From assembly GCA_937958695.1 (NCBI GenBank), contig CALGNK010000011.1, forward strand, positions 82,694-146,693: a DNA stretch of 64,000 nucleotides. The letters are read 5' to 3'. Both the position numbers and the translations under genes were made by a program. This DNA is from an uncultured bacterium. Lineage in GTDB: Bacteria > DUMJ01. The number at the start of each line of letters is the position of its first letter. The stretch's first letter is position 1. Below the pieces are notes generated by a model. The model was not told the DNA's origin. It saw only the letters and a list, made by a program, of their open reading frames with translations, and ran no database searches. Shown one piece after another: positions 18,113 to 26,994 of the stretch.

Positions 18113-19003
18113 CTACTTAAAAAGTTCTGGGTGGAGGTATTTAGCTATGATCTCAAGAGCCAATACTAATCTTGGTCCAGACCTAAATACTATATCGTCG
18201 TTTATCTTATATACCTTCTGATTCTTTACTGCCTTTAAGTTATTCCAAGTAGGTCTTTTAGAAATCTCTAAAGGATCACCACTCATACTAGATTCTGCGC
18301 CTATTATTATATCAGGATCCTCTTTTACAAGCTGTTCAAGGCTAAAAATAGGATAGGCAGATTTTGCAGAACCTGCTATATTTATCCCACCTGCTTTCTT
18401 TATAAGATCATCTATAAAACTACCAGGTCCTGCACTCATTAATGGCTCATGCCAGAGTTCAAAGAAAACCTTGGGTTTAGATTTAGCCTTAGCTACTTTA
18501 CTAGTAACCTTAGCTATCCTAAGCTTTAGTTCAAAGCCTAAATCCTTAGCATTCTTCTCTGCACCACAGATACGACCTATCGTATAGATACTCTTTATAA
18601 CATCCTCTAAAGTCCCAGGGTAAGAAACAAAAACTGGAATTCCAAGCTGTTCAAGCTTCTCTACTGTTTGTCTCTGAACTCCACCAGTTGCTATTATAAG
18701 GTCTGGCTTTAGAGAAAGAATCTTTTCAATATTTGGACTTTGGAATGTTCCAATCTTCTCCTTTGCCTTTGCCTCCTCCGGATAGTTACAGAAGGTACTA
18801 ACACCTACTACTTTTTCGCCCAAGCCTAGAGCAAATAATATCTCAGTTACCGATGGAGCAGTAGAGATAATCCTCTGTGGCTCTTTAGTAATTGTTATTT
18901 TCCGCCCAACATCATCTTTAACAGTAATAGGGAAAGCTAAAGCAATATTAGTCATAAGAGCAAAAATCAGTAATAAACCTATAGCATAAATAATCCTTTT
19001 CAT
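18113..19003 (-). CDS. btuF: Cobalamin-binding periplasmic protein
   Basis: A 296-residue helical-backbone (TroA-like, class III) solute-binding protein. A signal peptide at 1-23 is followed by the conserved start DDVGRKITITKEPQRIIS and APSVTEILFALG. The AGPGSFIDDLI loop and KRPTWNNLKAVKNQKVY are typical of BtuF-like corrinoid-binding proteins. It is directly downstream of a B12 riboswitch, which supports corrinoid over haem or siderophore. No btuC/btuD genes follow; cbiP does. Confidence 0.88.
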   Translation of the reverse strand: MKRIIYAIGLLLIFALMTNIALAFPITVKDDVGRKITITKEPQRIISTAPSVTEILFALGLGEKVVGVSTFCNYPEEAKAKEKIGTFQSPNIEKILSLKPDLIIATGGVQRQTVEKLEQLGIPVFVSYPGTLEDVIKSIYTIGRICGAEKNAKDLGFELKLRIAKVTSKVAKAKSKPKVFFELWHEPLMSAGPGSFIDDLIKKAGGINIAGSAKSAYPIFSLEQLVKEDPDIIIGAESSMSGDPLEISKRPTWNNLKAVKNQKVYKINDDIVFRSGPRLVLALEIIAKYLHPELFK

Positions 19004-19039
19004 TATTTTCCCTCCTTCTCAAATATTTACCCCCAGTTA

Positions 19040-19113
19040 TTACCCCATCAAAAAGAAATAGATACCTAAGGCAACAAGAAGGGAAAATATTATGAGCTAT
19101 TTAATCTCTCCAT
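19040..19113 (-). other. Small hydrophobic reading frame in the btuF leader, apparently frame-broken
   Basis: An ATG at 19113 with AAAGGAGG before it opens a reading frame of only seven residues (MERLNSS, stop at 19092-19090). In the frame shifted by one base, 19096-19040 encodes LIIFSLLVALGIYFFLMG and a stop, a single membrane span. A one-base change, or slippage, would join them into a membrane microprotein of about 23 residues. I do not recognise a family; small membrane subunits of cobalt/B12 transport are one thought only. Confidence 0.4.
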
Positions 19114-19153
19114 AAAGCCAAACCTCCTTTCCTCGAAGGATCTGGCATATATC

Positions 19154-19307
19154 CTAATAGGCAGGTCTCCTGGCTTCTAGCATAGGTCCTACGCCTTCCC
19201 AGTTTCCCAGTGGCATAATGTAGAACCCATAACGCTAGTCACAGTAGCGGGACTGCAGCGGATTTTCACCGCTTTCCCTTTTAATCCCCAATAGGGGAAC
19301 CTATTAG
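19154..19307 (-). ncRNA. Cobalamin (B12) riboswitch
   Basis: On the minus strand the aptamer closes by an 8-bp P1 helix, CTAATAGG (19307-19300) with CCTATTAG (19161-19154). The B12 box AGCCAGGAGACCTGCC lies at 19175-19160. Internal conserved parts GCGGTGAAAATCCGC, CAGTCCCGCTACTGTGA and GCCACTG are all present. Downstream, ATCCTT and the AAGGA part of a strong Shine-Dalgarno can pair, suggesting control of translation initiation. It should repress btuF and the cobalamin genes below when B12 is plentiful. Confidence 0.95.
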
Positions 19308-19327
19308 AACTATGCATCTTGTTTGGT

Positions 19328-19356
19328 ATGATACTATAATTAGAATTTTAGGTCAA
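19328..19356 (-). promoter_or_regulatory. Promoter of the riboswitch transcript
   Basis: On the minus strand, TTGACC (19356-19351), a 17-base spacer and TATCAT (19333-19328) lie just upstream of the aptamer, with a start expected near 19321. Confidence 0.6.
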
Positions 19357-19406
19357 GTAATTTAACTACGAATTAATTAATATTTTATAAATTAAAATAA
19401 AAACAC

Positions 19407-19435
19407 TTGACATTAGAATAAAATAGTATTATAAT
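19407..19435 (+). promoter_or_regulatory. Consensus promoter of the ROK gene
   Basis: TTGACA (19407-19412), a 17-base spacer and TATAAT (19430-19435) form a perfect sigma-70/sigma-A promoter, divergent to the riboswitch promoter. It may drive the whole downstream cluster, since only 97 bases separate the ROK gene and the binding-protein gene. Confidence 0.85.
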
Positions 19436-19473
19436 TTTATAAAATGAAATAAAGGAGGGTTGTTGAACAAGGG

Positions 19474-20649
19474 TTGAACAGAGAGTCTTCTATACTGTTA
19501 GTCTTAGATATAATAAGAAGATATGGGCCCATTAATAGATATGAGATTGCAAAAAGGACATTATTCAGTCCTGCAACTATAACAAGCATAACCGATAGAC
19601 TTATTAAGGCAGAGTTTATCTCTGAGATCCCAGCAAACATCTCAAAAAGGGGTAGAAAACCTATTAATCTTACTCTGAGTAATGGAAATCACTTATCTGT
19701 AGGGATAGAGATAGATTCTCATCATATAACCGGAGTAGTTATAGGATTAAACGGGGATATTATAAAGAGCAAGAAAAGCCATATAGACAAATATGCCCCA
19801 GAGGATATATTTGGTGAAATAATTAGACTGTATAACTCTCTCATCGATAATTTAGATAAGAATAAGATATTAGGTCTTGGAATTGGAATTCCCGGACTCA
19901 TAGACCCAAAGAATAAAAAAGTAATCTTCTCAGCAGTTTTAGGTTGGAAAGATGTATATGTAAATAAATTTTTTGAGAATCTAAATATACCATTCTTTAT
20001 AGAAGACAATGTAAGGGCGATAACTTTGGGAGAACTCTGGTATGGCGCAGGTATAGGGAAAGACAATCTTCTATGCATAGGAGCAGGAAGAGGTATAAGT
20101 GCTGGAATAGTCATTAATGGGTCTATATATTCAGGTCCTAACGACCGCGCTGGAGAGTTTGGACATATGGTAATAGGAAAAGATGGGAAACAATGTAGAT
20201 GCGGCAATTATGGATGTCTCGAAGCATACGTATCTACAGAGGTGATAATAGAAAAGGTTCTTGAGGGAGTAAAGAATAATGCATATACAGGATTTGATCC
20301 AAAAGACGAAAGCAGGTTGCTTGAAGAGATAATCAATACTGGTAAGAGCGGAGATAAGTTTATACTTAACATATTTGAAGAGGTGGGTGAATATCTAGGT
20401 ATAGGCATTGCCAATCTAATAAACTTCTTTAACCCAGAATTAATTATCTTAGCTGACGAGTTAGCCAAGGCAGAAGAACTTATATTGGAACCACTAAAAA
20501 GAAATATAAGGCTTCATGCGCTTCCTCCCATTCCAAACATAGTCATCTCAAGATTAGGATCTCTTGCCTGTGCTATAGGATCAGCCACCTTAGCAATAAA
20601 AGATTTACTCTACTCTAAATTAGATAGTTATATAGGAGGTGGTAGCTAA
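19474..20649 (+). CDS. ROK-family (NagC/XylR-type) regulator
   Basis: A 391-residue protein with an N-terminal winged HTH (INRYEIAKRTLFSPATITSI, about residues 20-40) and a C-terminal ROK sugar-kinase-like domain. The zinc motif reads CRCGNYGCLEAY, and the phosphate loop region GIPGLIDPKN and GAGRGISAGIV are present. ROK regulators sense sugars or sugar phosphates. The start is TTG; AAAGGAGGG lies 14 bases upstream, which is long, but no better in-frame start exists. It heads the large sugar cluster and is the likely regulator. Confidence 0.88.
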   Translation: MNRESSILLVLDIIRRYGPINRYEIAKRTLFSPATITSITDRLIKAEFISEIPANISKRGRKPINLTLSNGNHLSVGIEIDSHHITGVVIGLNGDIIKSKKSHIDKYAPEDIFGEIIRLYNSLIDNLDKNKILGLGIGIPGLIDPKNKKVIFSAVLGWKDVYVNKFFENLNIPFFIEDNVRAITLGELWYGAGIGKDNLLCIGAGRGISAGIVINGSIYSGPNDRAGEFGHMVIGKDGKQCRCGNYGCLEAYVSTEVIIEKVLEGVKNNAYTGFDPKDESRLLEEIINTGKSGDKFILNIFEEVGEYLGIGIANLINFFNPELIILADELAKAEELILEPLKRNIRLHALPPIPNIVISRLGSLACAIGSATLAIKDLLYSKLDSYIGGGS

Positions 20650-20746
20650 GGGTAATTTAGATAATTTACAAAAATTTTCTTATAAGCTTGGTGAGGCTTA
20701 AAAGGGTAGGTTTAAGTTATTAAAAATAGGAAAGGAAGTGAAGATT

Positions 20747-22651
20747 ATGAGAAGATTTTTAAGCATTTTAATTAGTGTAATGTTGATTTCAATGCTAGTA
20801 GTGGGAATTATGCCTAATGCTTTTACTCAGAAAAAGTACAATGAAGCTCCAGAATTAGCAGAGTTAGTAAAACAAGGTAAGCTTCCACCTGTAGAACAGA
20901 GACTACCAAAAGAACCTCTAGTTCTTACACCACTAGAAGAGGTTGGGCAATATGGAGGAACTCTACACCTATTACATCTACCTCAGTATCCTAGTCTTTG
21001 GAGAGGCAGGATGAGCGAACCATTTCTTATTTATTCTACTCCATATCTGGACAAAATTCTTCCTAATGTAGCTAAAGCTTGGAAAATAACTAAGGAAGGT
21101 AGAGTATTTACTTTCTTCTTAAGAGAAGGAATGAAATGGTCGGATGGTCAACCATTTACTGCTGATAATATAATATTCTGGTATGAAGATATTATTAAAA
21201 ATGACGAATTATCCCCAAGTAAACCAGCATATCTAACTTCTAGGGGAAAGTTAGCTAAGGTTAGAAAGCTTGGAACCTATGTAGTAGAGTTCTCCTTCGA
21301 TGAACCCTCTGGAATATTTTTAGATGCTATGTGTACAACTTTACCTGCCTCTCCTTCTCATTACTTAAAACAGTTCCATCCAAAGTATACTTCTACAGAC
21401 AAGCTAAAGGAATTAATGAAAAAAGAAGGAGTTGATAACTGGAGAAGTCTTTTTTATACCAAGGCTAGTAACCTTCTTAATCCGGAATGCCCTACTATAG
21501 GTGCATTTGTATCTGTAACTTCAATGAATGAGCCAGTATTTATATCTAAGAGAAATCCTTATTATTGGAAGGTAGATACTGCTGGGAATCAACTACCATA
21601 CATTGATAAAATCGAAGATGCTGTTATTCAGAATCCAGAGACATATCTTCTTAAAACCTTAGCAGGAGAGGTTGATTATACAGCTATTGCATTTGTAGGA
21701 GGTTTACCAAGTTATTCAGTAATTATAGAAAATAGAACGAAGGGCAATTATAGATTAATCCCATATATCTGGCCCCCCAACAACCTTGGTACAATCCTCT
21801 TTAACTATGGTCACAAAGATACTGTAATACGTAGTTTATTTAACGAAAAACGTTTCCGTATCGCTCTATCTATAGCTATAAATAGAGACGAGATAAACAA
21901 ACTCCTTTTCAAAGGACAAGCTATTCCTTCTCAACCAACTTTTGCACCAGGGCCACCTTATTATGGAGATTTCCCTCTCTCTAAGAATTATACACAGTTC
22001 GACACTGCAAAGGCAAATCAGCTTTTAGATGAAATAGGGTTAACAAAACGCGACAAAGATGGATTTAGATTAAGACCCGACGGAAAAGAATTGACATTAA
22101 CACTACTAGTTACTACAGGTTGGCCATTTGAAGCCGTGGAGATAGCAGAGCTTTGTAGGAAGTATTGGGCAAATATAGGGATAAAAGTAGTAAATAAACC
22201 CATAGCCGAAGAACAATTGTTTGGATTACTAGAAGAAGATAATTACGATATGGCTATGAGAGCATTAATGTTAGGAGGATGCACTCAACCTGTACTTACT
22301 AGAGGAGAACTTTGGCCTGCTTCTAGATTTTGGACAGTTTCACCGGCTTGGGCTAAGTACCTATATTCTGATGGGAAGGAAGGAACAGAACCTCCGCAGG
22401 ATGTTAAGAAACTAAAACAGCTCTTTGACCAGGCATCAAAGGAGGCAAATACTAGAAAGAGAAATAACATAATAGTACAGGCTCTTAAGTTAAACCTAGA
22501 AAATATCTGGGCTATTGGAATTGTTAATGAGCCTGAAATAGCAAAGCAGTATATATTCAAGAACTATATAAGAAACGTTAATAGACCTAATGAACCAATA
22601 CCTGCAGAACTATTCTCTATTCCGCCCTCCCAATTCTTTATAAAGAAGTGA
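20747..22651 (+). CDS. ABC solute-binding protein, family 5 (peptide/oligosaccharide)
   Basis: A binding protein of about 634 residues and DppA/OppA class. A signal peptide (MRRFLSILISVMLISMLVVG) precedes the mature start QKKYNEAPELAELVKQGKLP. The family segment WSDGQPFTADNIIFWYEDI is clear. The ATG at 20747 fits the ribosome site better than an in-frame GTG nine bases earlier. It is closely similar to the protein at 37768-39687. In organisms of this kind such proteins often bind oligosaccharides rather than peptides. Its permeases follow; no ATPase genes are nearby. Confidence 0.9.
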   Translation: MRRFLSILISVMLISMLVVGIMPNAFTQKKYNEAPELAELVKQGKLPPVEQRLPKEPLVLTPLEEVGQYGGTLHLLHLPQYPSLWRGRMSEPFLIYSTPYLDKILPNVAKAWKITKEGRVFTFFLREGMKWSDGQPFTADNIIFWYEDIIKNDELSPSKPAYLTSRGKLAKVRKLGTYVVEFSFDEPSGIFLDAMCTTLPASPSHYLKQFHPKYTSTDKLKELMKKEGVDNWRSLFYTKASNLLNPECPTIGAFVSVTSMNEPVFISKRNPYYWKVDTAGNQLPYIDKIEDAVIQNPETYLLKTLAGEVDYTAIAFVGGLPSYSVIIENRTKGNYRLIPYIWPPNNLGTILFNYGHKDTVIRSLFNEKRFRIALSIAINRDEINKLLFKGQAIPSQPTFAPGPPYYGDFPLSKNYTQFDTAKANQLLDEIGLTKRDKDGFRLRPDGKELTLTLLVTTGWPFEAVEIAELCRKYWANIGIKVVNKPIAEEQLFGLLEEDNYDMAMRALMLGGCTQPVLTRGELWPASRFWTVSPAWAKYLYSDGKEGTEPPQDVKKLKQLFDQASKEANTRKRNNIIVQALKLNLENIWAIGIVNEPEIAKQYIFKNYIRNVNRPNEPIPAELFSIPPSQFFIKK

Positions 22652-22663
22652 AATTTTCAGTTA

Positions 22664-22697
22664 TTCCGGATAAGGCTAAGCTTAGCCTTATCCGGAA
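22664..22697 (+). promoter_or_regulatory. 34-bp perfect palindrome between binding protein and permease genes
   Basis: TTCCGGATAAGGCTAAG is followed at once by its exact reverse complement, a 17-bp stem with almost no loop, 12 bases past the stop codon. No U-run follows. It could protect the 3' end of the binding-protein message and reduce read-through, giving more binding protein than permease. Confidence 0.85.
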
Positions 22698-22741
22698 ACA
22701 TCTTATTATAAGAGAAGGATTTAGAGAGAAGGTGATATAAC

Positions 22742-23725
22742 TTGACAGATTTTTTAATAAGGAGAATAGTAATGATGTTCTTTACTCTAATTGGTATATC
22801 AATAGTATCTTTTATTATTATCCAAGCTCCTCCAGGAGACTATCTTTCTACATATATGGCAAGATTATCGGCAGCAGGTCTTAATATTGATCCGGCAGAG
22901 ATAGAAGCATTAAAAGAACGATACGGACTCGGTAAACCTATGTATCTTCAGTATATTAGGTGGGTAACAAATTTGCTCCATGGAGATTTAGGTTATTCTA
23001 TGCAGTGGGATGCAAGTGTAAAGATGATAATACTCCAGAGATTACCAGGTAGTTTTATCCTATCTCTATTCTCTTTTATATTCTCGTATCTTATTGCTAT
23101 CCCTATAGGGGTATTTAGTGCTACTCATCAGTATTCTTTCTGGGATTATATCTTCTCTTTTATTGGATTCTTAGGCATAAGCATCCCTTCTTTCTTTCTT
23201 GCTCTTATAGCTTTATGGCTTTATTTTATTGGCACTGGCAATGTAGCAGTAGGATTATTCTCTAAGGAGTTCCAAACAGCTTCTTGGAGTTTCGCAAAAT
23301 TTATAGATTTATTGGGTCATATATGGTTACCAGTCATCATAATAGGTCTAGGTGGAACATGTAGTATAATAAGGGTTGTAAGAAATAATCTTTTAGATGA
23401 GATCCAAAAACCTTACGTCATTACTGCACGTTCCAAAGGGCTTCCAGAAAGACGATTACTTTATAAATATCCATTTCGTATAGCAATTAATCCAGTTATA
23501 AGTACTGTAGGTTGGATGCTACCCAGTCTTGTAAGTGGAGAGCTTTTTGTTTCGTTAATTCTTAATATTCCAACACTTGGACCTGTATTTATAGATTCTC
23601 TAAGAAGCCAAGATATGTTTTTAGCAAGTAGTATCATTCTAATATTAAGTTCTCTTACTGTAATAGGAACCTTAATATCGGATATACTCTTAGTCTGGGT
23701 AGACCCAAGAATTAAATATATGTAG
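22742..23725 (+). CDS. ABC permease, DppB type
   Basis: A 327-residue inner-membrane permease with N-terminal LIRRIVMMFFTLIGISIVSF and the periplasmic PPGDYLSTY loop. The ATPase-contact segment is YVITARSKGLPERRLLYKYP. It starts at TTG with GAAGG nine to ten bases upstream. It pairs with the DppC-type product 11 bases downstream. Confidence 0.92.
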   Translation: MTDFLIRRIVMMFFTLIGISIVSFIIIQAPPGDYLSTYMARLSAAGLNIDPAEIEALKERYGLGKPMYLQYIRWVTNLLHGDLGYSMQWDASVKMIILQRLPGSFILSLFSFIFSYLIAIPIGVFSATHQYSFWDYIFSFIGFLGISIPSFFLALIALWLYFIGTGNVAVGLFSKEFQTASWSFAKFIDLLGHIWLPVIIIGLGGTCSIIRVVRNNLLDEIQKPYVITARSKGLPERRLLYKYPFRIAINPVISTVGWMLPSLVSGELFVSLILNIPTLGPVFIDSLRSQDMFLASSIILILSSLTVIGTLISDILLVWVDPRIKYM

Positions 23726-23736
23726 GAGGTTAATGG

Positions 23737-24870
23737 ATGTCTATAGAGGAGAACAAGGATAAATTGAAAGAAAATGAGGTTGAAGAAAAAATATTTACAG
23801 CCTCTCAATGGCAACTTGTCTGGTGGAAATTCCTTAGACATAAAGTAGCAGTAATATCTTTAGCTATCCTCTTAGTATTTTATCTCTCTGCTATTTTTGC
23901 CGAATTTATATCTCCTTATAATCCTAACAAAGAAGATACCCTCTATACCTATTGTCCCCCTACACGCATTTATTTCGTTGATGAATCAGGTAGATTCCAT
24001 CTTAGACCTTTTGTATATAAGCTAGACAAGATATTTGATCCTTTAACTCTCAACGAAATTTATACAGAAGATAGATCAAAAAAATATTTTATCAAATTTC
24101 TGTCCCGTGGTGAGCCATATAAGTTATTGGGATTTCTCTCCACAGATATCCATATCTTTGGTGTAGAAGGAGAAGGAAGACTTTTCCTTTTTGGAACAGA
24201 TAAGATGGGGAGAGACTTATTTTCACGTATTGTGTATGGCGCTCGGATCTCATTATCTATTGGGCTCGTAGGGATAGCTATCAGTCTCTTTTTAGGGATC
24301 CTTATTGGAGGAATCTCCGGTTATTTTGGGGGAACCACAGATATGGTAATCCAAAGGATCATAGAGTTTCTCAGTAGTATTCCTACCTTACCCTTATGGA
24401 TGGCATTAAGTGTAGCCTTACCCTCTCAATGGCCAGTTATTAAGGTTTATTTCGGTATTACTGTAATACTCTCGCTTTTAGGCTGGCCTGGATTAGCTCG
24501 TGTAACACGAGGGAAATTTATGTCTTTAAAGGAAGAAGATTTTGTTATGGCTGCAAAATTGTCTGGAGCTAGTGAGTTAAGAATAATCTTTGTACATCTT
24601 TTACCATCATTTTATAGCCATATAATCGCTTCTATAACACTGTCTATCCCTGGGATGATTTTAGGAGAGACATCTTTAAGTTTTTTAGGTTTAGGGTTAC
24701 AACCACCAGCTATAAGTTGGGGGGTCTTATTAAAAGACGCCCAATCAATTCACACATTAGCCAATTGTCCTTGGTTAATAATCCCTGGAGCATTTGTAGC
24801 TATCACAGTACTCTCATTTAATTTTTTAGGAGATGGATTACGCGATGCTGCGGATCCTTATTCTAAATAA
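23737..24870 (+). CDS. ABC permease, DppC type, with long periplasmic insert
   Basis: A 377-residue permease. After the first membrane span (about residues 40-62) comes an extra extracytoplasmic stretch of about 100 residues (YCPPTRIYFVDESGRFHLRP and on). This is typical of a thermophile-associated subgroup of DppC-like permeases. The FGTDKMGRDLFSR motif and the EAA-like loop EEDFVMAAKLSGASELRI follow. It is the intact counterpart of the broken gene at 1-893. Confidence 0.92.
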   Translation: MSIEENKDKLKENEVEEKIFTASQWQLVWWKFLRHKVAVISLAILLVFYLSAIFAEFISPYNPNKEDTLYTYCPPTRIYFVDESGRFHLRPFVYKLDKIFDPLTLNEIYTEDRSKKYFIKFLSRGEPYKLLGFLSTDIHIFGVEGEGRLFLFGTDKMGRDLFSRIVYGARISLSIGLVGIAISLFLGILIGGISGYFGGTTDMVIQRIIEFLSSIPTLPLWMALSVALPSQWPVIKVYFGITVILSLLGWPGLARVTRGKFMSLKEEDFVMAAKLSGASELRIIFVHLLPSFYSHIIASITLSIPGMILGETSLSFLGLGLQPPAISWGVLLKDAQSIHTLANCPWLIIPGAFVAITVLSFNFLGDGLRDAADPYSK

Positions 24871-24891
24871 GTAGAAAAGGAGGTTATCGAT

Positions 24892-25887
24892 ATGGAACAC
24901 TTTATAGTGTATAAAGATGAAAATTCTTATAGTGCCTTCCCTGACATAGAAAAACTTCCAAATGGAGAGATAATAGTGACATTTAGAGAAGCAGTTAGAA
25001 GAGAAATTGCCACTCATATAGATTCTACATCTAGAGCAGTAGCTATAAGGTCTAAAGATAATGGTAAAACATGGGAAGGAAAGATTATTGTTTACGACGA
25101 TGAGGATGGTATTCAGGATCCATCTATTAAAGCTTTATCTGATGGAAGTCTTATATGCAATTTCTTTAAGTGGAAGGTAATAAAACAAGAACCATTTAAT
25201 CATCAGATTTTAGGAACATTTATTGTTAGGTCTTATGATAGTGGATATACTTGGGAAAAAGAATTAACTAAGGTAGAAGTTCCAGATTTTAAATTAAGCG
25301 GAACATCCGATGCCATTTTAGAATTAAACGATGGGACACTCCTTATACCTATGTATGGAGCAAAGATAGGAGAAAGGCATAGAGCCTTTATCTTAAAATC
25401 AAAAGACAAAGGTTCAACCTGGACAGATTTTAGGACGGTAGCATTTGATCCTCTAGGAAATATGGATTTCCAAGAGCCAGCTTTAACAATGTTACCTTCT
25501 GGAAAGATTATATGCATGATGAGAGTTTATGGGGTAGAACAATATCTATGGCAATCAGAATCACTTGATGGAGGAAATACTTGGAGTATCCCTAAAAAAA
25601 CAGAGATCTGGGGATTTCCTGCCCATCTCTTGGTCCTTAAAGACGGAAGAATCTTATGTTCTTATGGATATCGTAGACCACCTTATGGGATAAGGGCTTG
25701 TATAAGTTATGATGAAGGAAAAACCTGGGATCTAAAGAATGAGATTATAATAAGAAGCGATGGATTACATGAAGATCTCGGTTATCCTAGTTCTATAGAG
25801 CTAAATACCGGAGAGATATTAACTGTATATTATTTTCATGATAGCGAAGAAACGGAATTTATAGCCAGTAGTATATATAAAATTTAA
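24892..25887 (+). CDS. BNR/Asp-box (sialidase-like) protein, cytoplasmic
   Basis: A 331-residue six-bladed-propeller protein of the exo-sialidase superfamily. At least five Asp-boxes (S-x-D-x-G-x-T-W) are visible: SKDNGKTW, SYDSGYTW, SKDKGSTW, SLDGGNTW and SYDEGKTW. There is no signal peptide, so it acts on imported substrate. The arginine triad of true sialidases cannot be confirmed by eye (ITVTFREAVRR near residue 27 is one candidate), so sialidase activity itself is uncertain; another glycoside hydrolase/lyase or isomerase role is possible. It follows the permeases by 21 bases. Confidence 0.8.
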   Translation: MEHFIVYKDENSYSAFPDIEKLPNGEIIVTFREAVRREIATHIDSTSRAVAIRSKDNGKTWEGKIIVYDDEDGIQDPSIKALSDGSLICNFFKWKVIKQEPFNHQILGTFIVRSYDSGYTWEKELTKVEVPDFKLSGTSDAILELNDGTLLIPMYGAKIGERHRAFILKSKDKGSTWTDFRTVAFDPLGNMDFQEPALTMLPSGKIICMMRVYGVEQYLWQSESLDGGNTWSIPKKTEIWGFPAHLLVLKDGRILCSYGYRRPPYGIRACISYDEGKTWDLKNEIIIRSDGLHEDLGYPSSIELNTGEILTVYYFHDSEETEFIASSIYKI

Positions 25888-25904
25888 GATTAATTGAGGG
25901 ATAT

Positions 25905-26981
25905 ATGGAACCTTTAGAAAGAATCATTAACAGTGTGAAGCATAAACGTTCTGATAGGTTACCTATTGACTACATTGCTACACCTGAAGCACATAATTCT
26001 TTGAAAAAACATCTCTCCATAGAGAGCGACGAAGAACTTTTGAGATATCTAGGAGTTGATATTAGAAGAGTTACAGGTAAGTACATAGGGCCAAAAGGAC
26101 TTATCCCATCAGCAGGAATAAATGCTAATCCTGGAACCGATATATTCGGTGTTGTATGGGCTCCTAAAAGACATAAATTTGGCTCATACAACGAAATCGT
26201 CTATTACCCACTGGCAGAAGCAAAAACAGTAAAGGAGATAAGAGAATACAATTGGCCTAGCATTGACTGGTTTGACTTTTCTCATCTAAAGAAAGAAATT
26301 GCTCAAATTAATAAAGATAAAAGGTACGCAGTTATGTTTTTTGCCGGTGGTTCTTTTGAGACCCCATGGTATATTCGTGGTTTAGAAAATTTCCTAATAG
26401 ATCTAGTAGAGCGTCCAGAGATAGCAGAGGCTATTATTTCACATGTAACAGATTTTTATTTGAAGCGTGCATTAAAGGCCATAGAGGAGTCCAATGGGCA
26501 AATTACAATTATTGGAAGCGGAGGAGACCTAGGAACACAAAAAGGGATGATGATTTCACCAGAACTATGGAGAAAATACATAAAGCCTTACAGCGCAAAA
26601 TTAATCCGCACATTTAAGGATATGGGTTTTATTACATTTTACCACTCCTGCGGTAGTATCATACCCATAATAGATGACCTTATAGAAATAGGACTTGATA
26701 TACTTGACCCTATCCAACCAAAGGCTAAGGGTATGGACCCAGAAAATCTAAAAAGGCAATTTGGAGATAAACTTGTTTTTCATGGCGGAATAGATGTACA
26801 AGAGCTGTTACCATTTGAGACCCCAGAAGAGATTTATAAAGAGACAGCAAGATTGATGGAGATACTAGGAAGTGATGGGGGATATATAGTTGCACCTGCT
26901 CATGCAATTCAGGGAGATACAACTCCAGAAAATATAATGGCAATATATAATACTGCAAAGGAATATTTACCTTGGAAATAA
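25905..26981 (+). CDS. Uroporphyrinogen decarboxylase-family protein (catabolic paralogue)
   Basis: A 358-residue URO-D fold protein. It has FYHSCGSIIPII and HGGIDVQELLPF, with the His/Cys pattern seen in the methyltransferase-like (MtaA/CmuA) branch. It is not HemE, because no haem genes are near and it sits in a sugar operon. URO-D paralogues of this kind recur in sugar and methoxy-compound clusters; their reaction is mostly undefined. Zinc-dependent methyl transfer to a corrinoid is one possibility. Confidence 0.8.
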   Translation: MEPLERIINSVKHKRSDRLPIDYIATPEAHNSLKKHLSIESDEELLRYLGVDIRRVTGKYIGPKGLIPSAGINANPGTDIFGVVWAPKRHKFGSYNEIVYYPLAEAKTVKEIREYNWPSIDWFDFSHLKKEIAQINKDKRYAVMFFAGGSFETPWYIRGLENFLIDLVERPEIAEAIISHVTDFYLKRALKAIEESNGQITIIGSGGDLGTQKGMMISPELWRKYIKPYSAKLIRTFKDMGFITFYHSCGSIIPIIDDLIEIGLDILDPIQPKAKGMDPENLKRQFGDKLVFHGGIDVQELLPFETPEEIYKETARLMEILGSDGGYIVAPAHAIQGDTTPENIMAIYNTAKEYLPWK

Positions 26982-26994
26982 ATAGAGGGAAATT

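Noticed and set aside
24892-25887. Calling the BNR protein a true sialidase
   Set aside because: Asp-boxes are fold markers only; the arginine triad could not be confirmed and no sialic-acid (nan) genes are in the window.
25905-26981. Calling the URO-D family gene hemE
   Set aside because: There are no haem biosynthesis genes near and it lies inside a sugar operon; its features suit the catabolic or methyltransferase-like branch.
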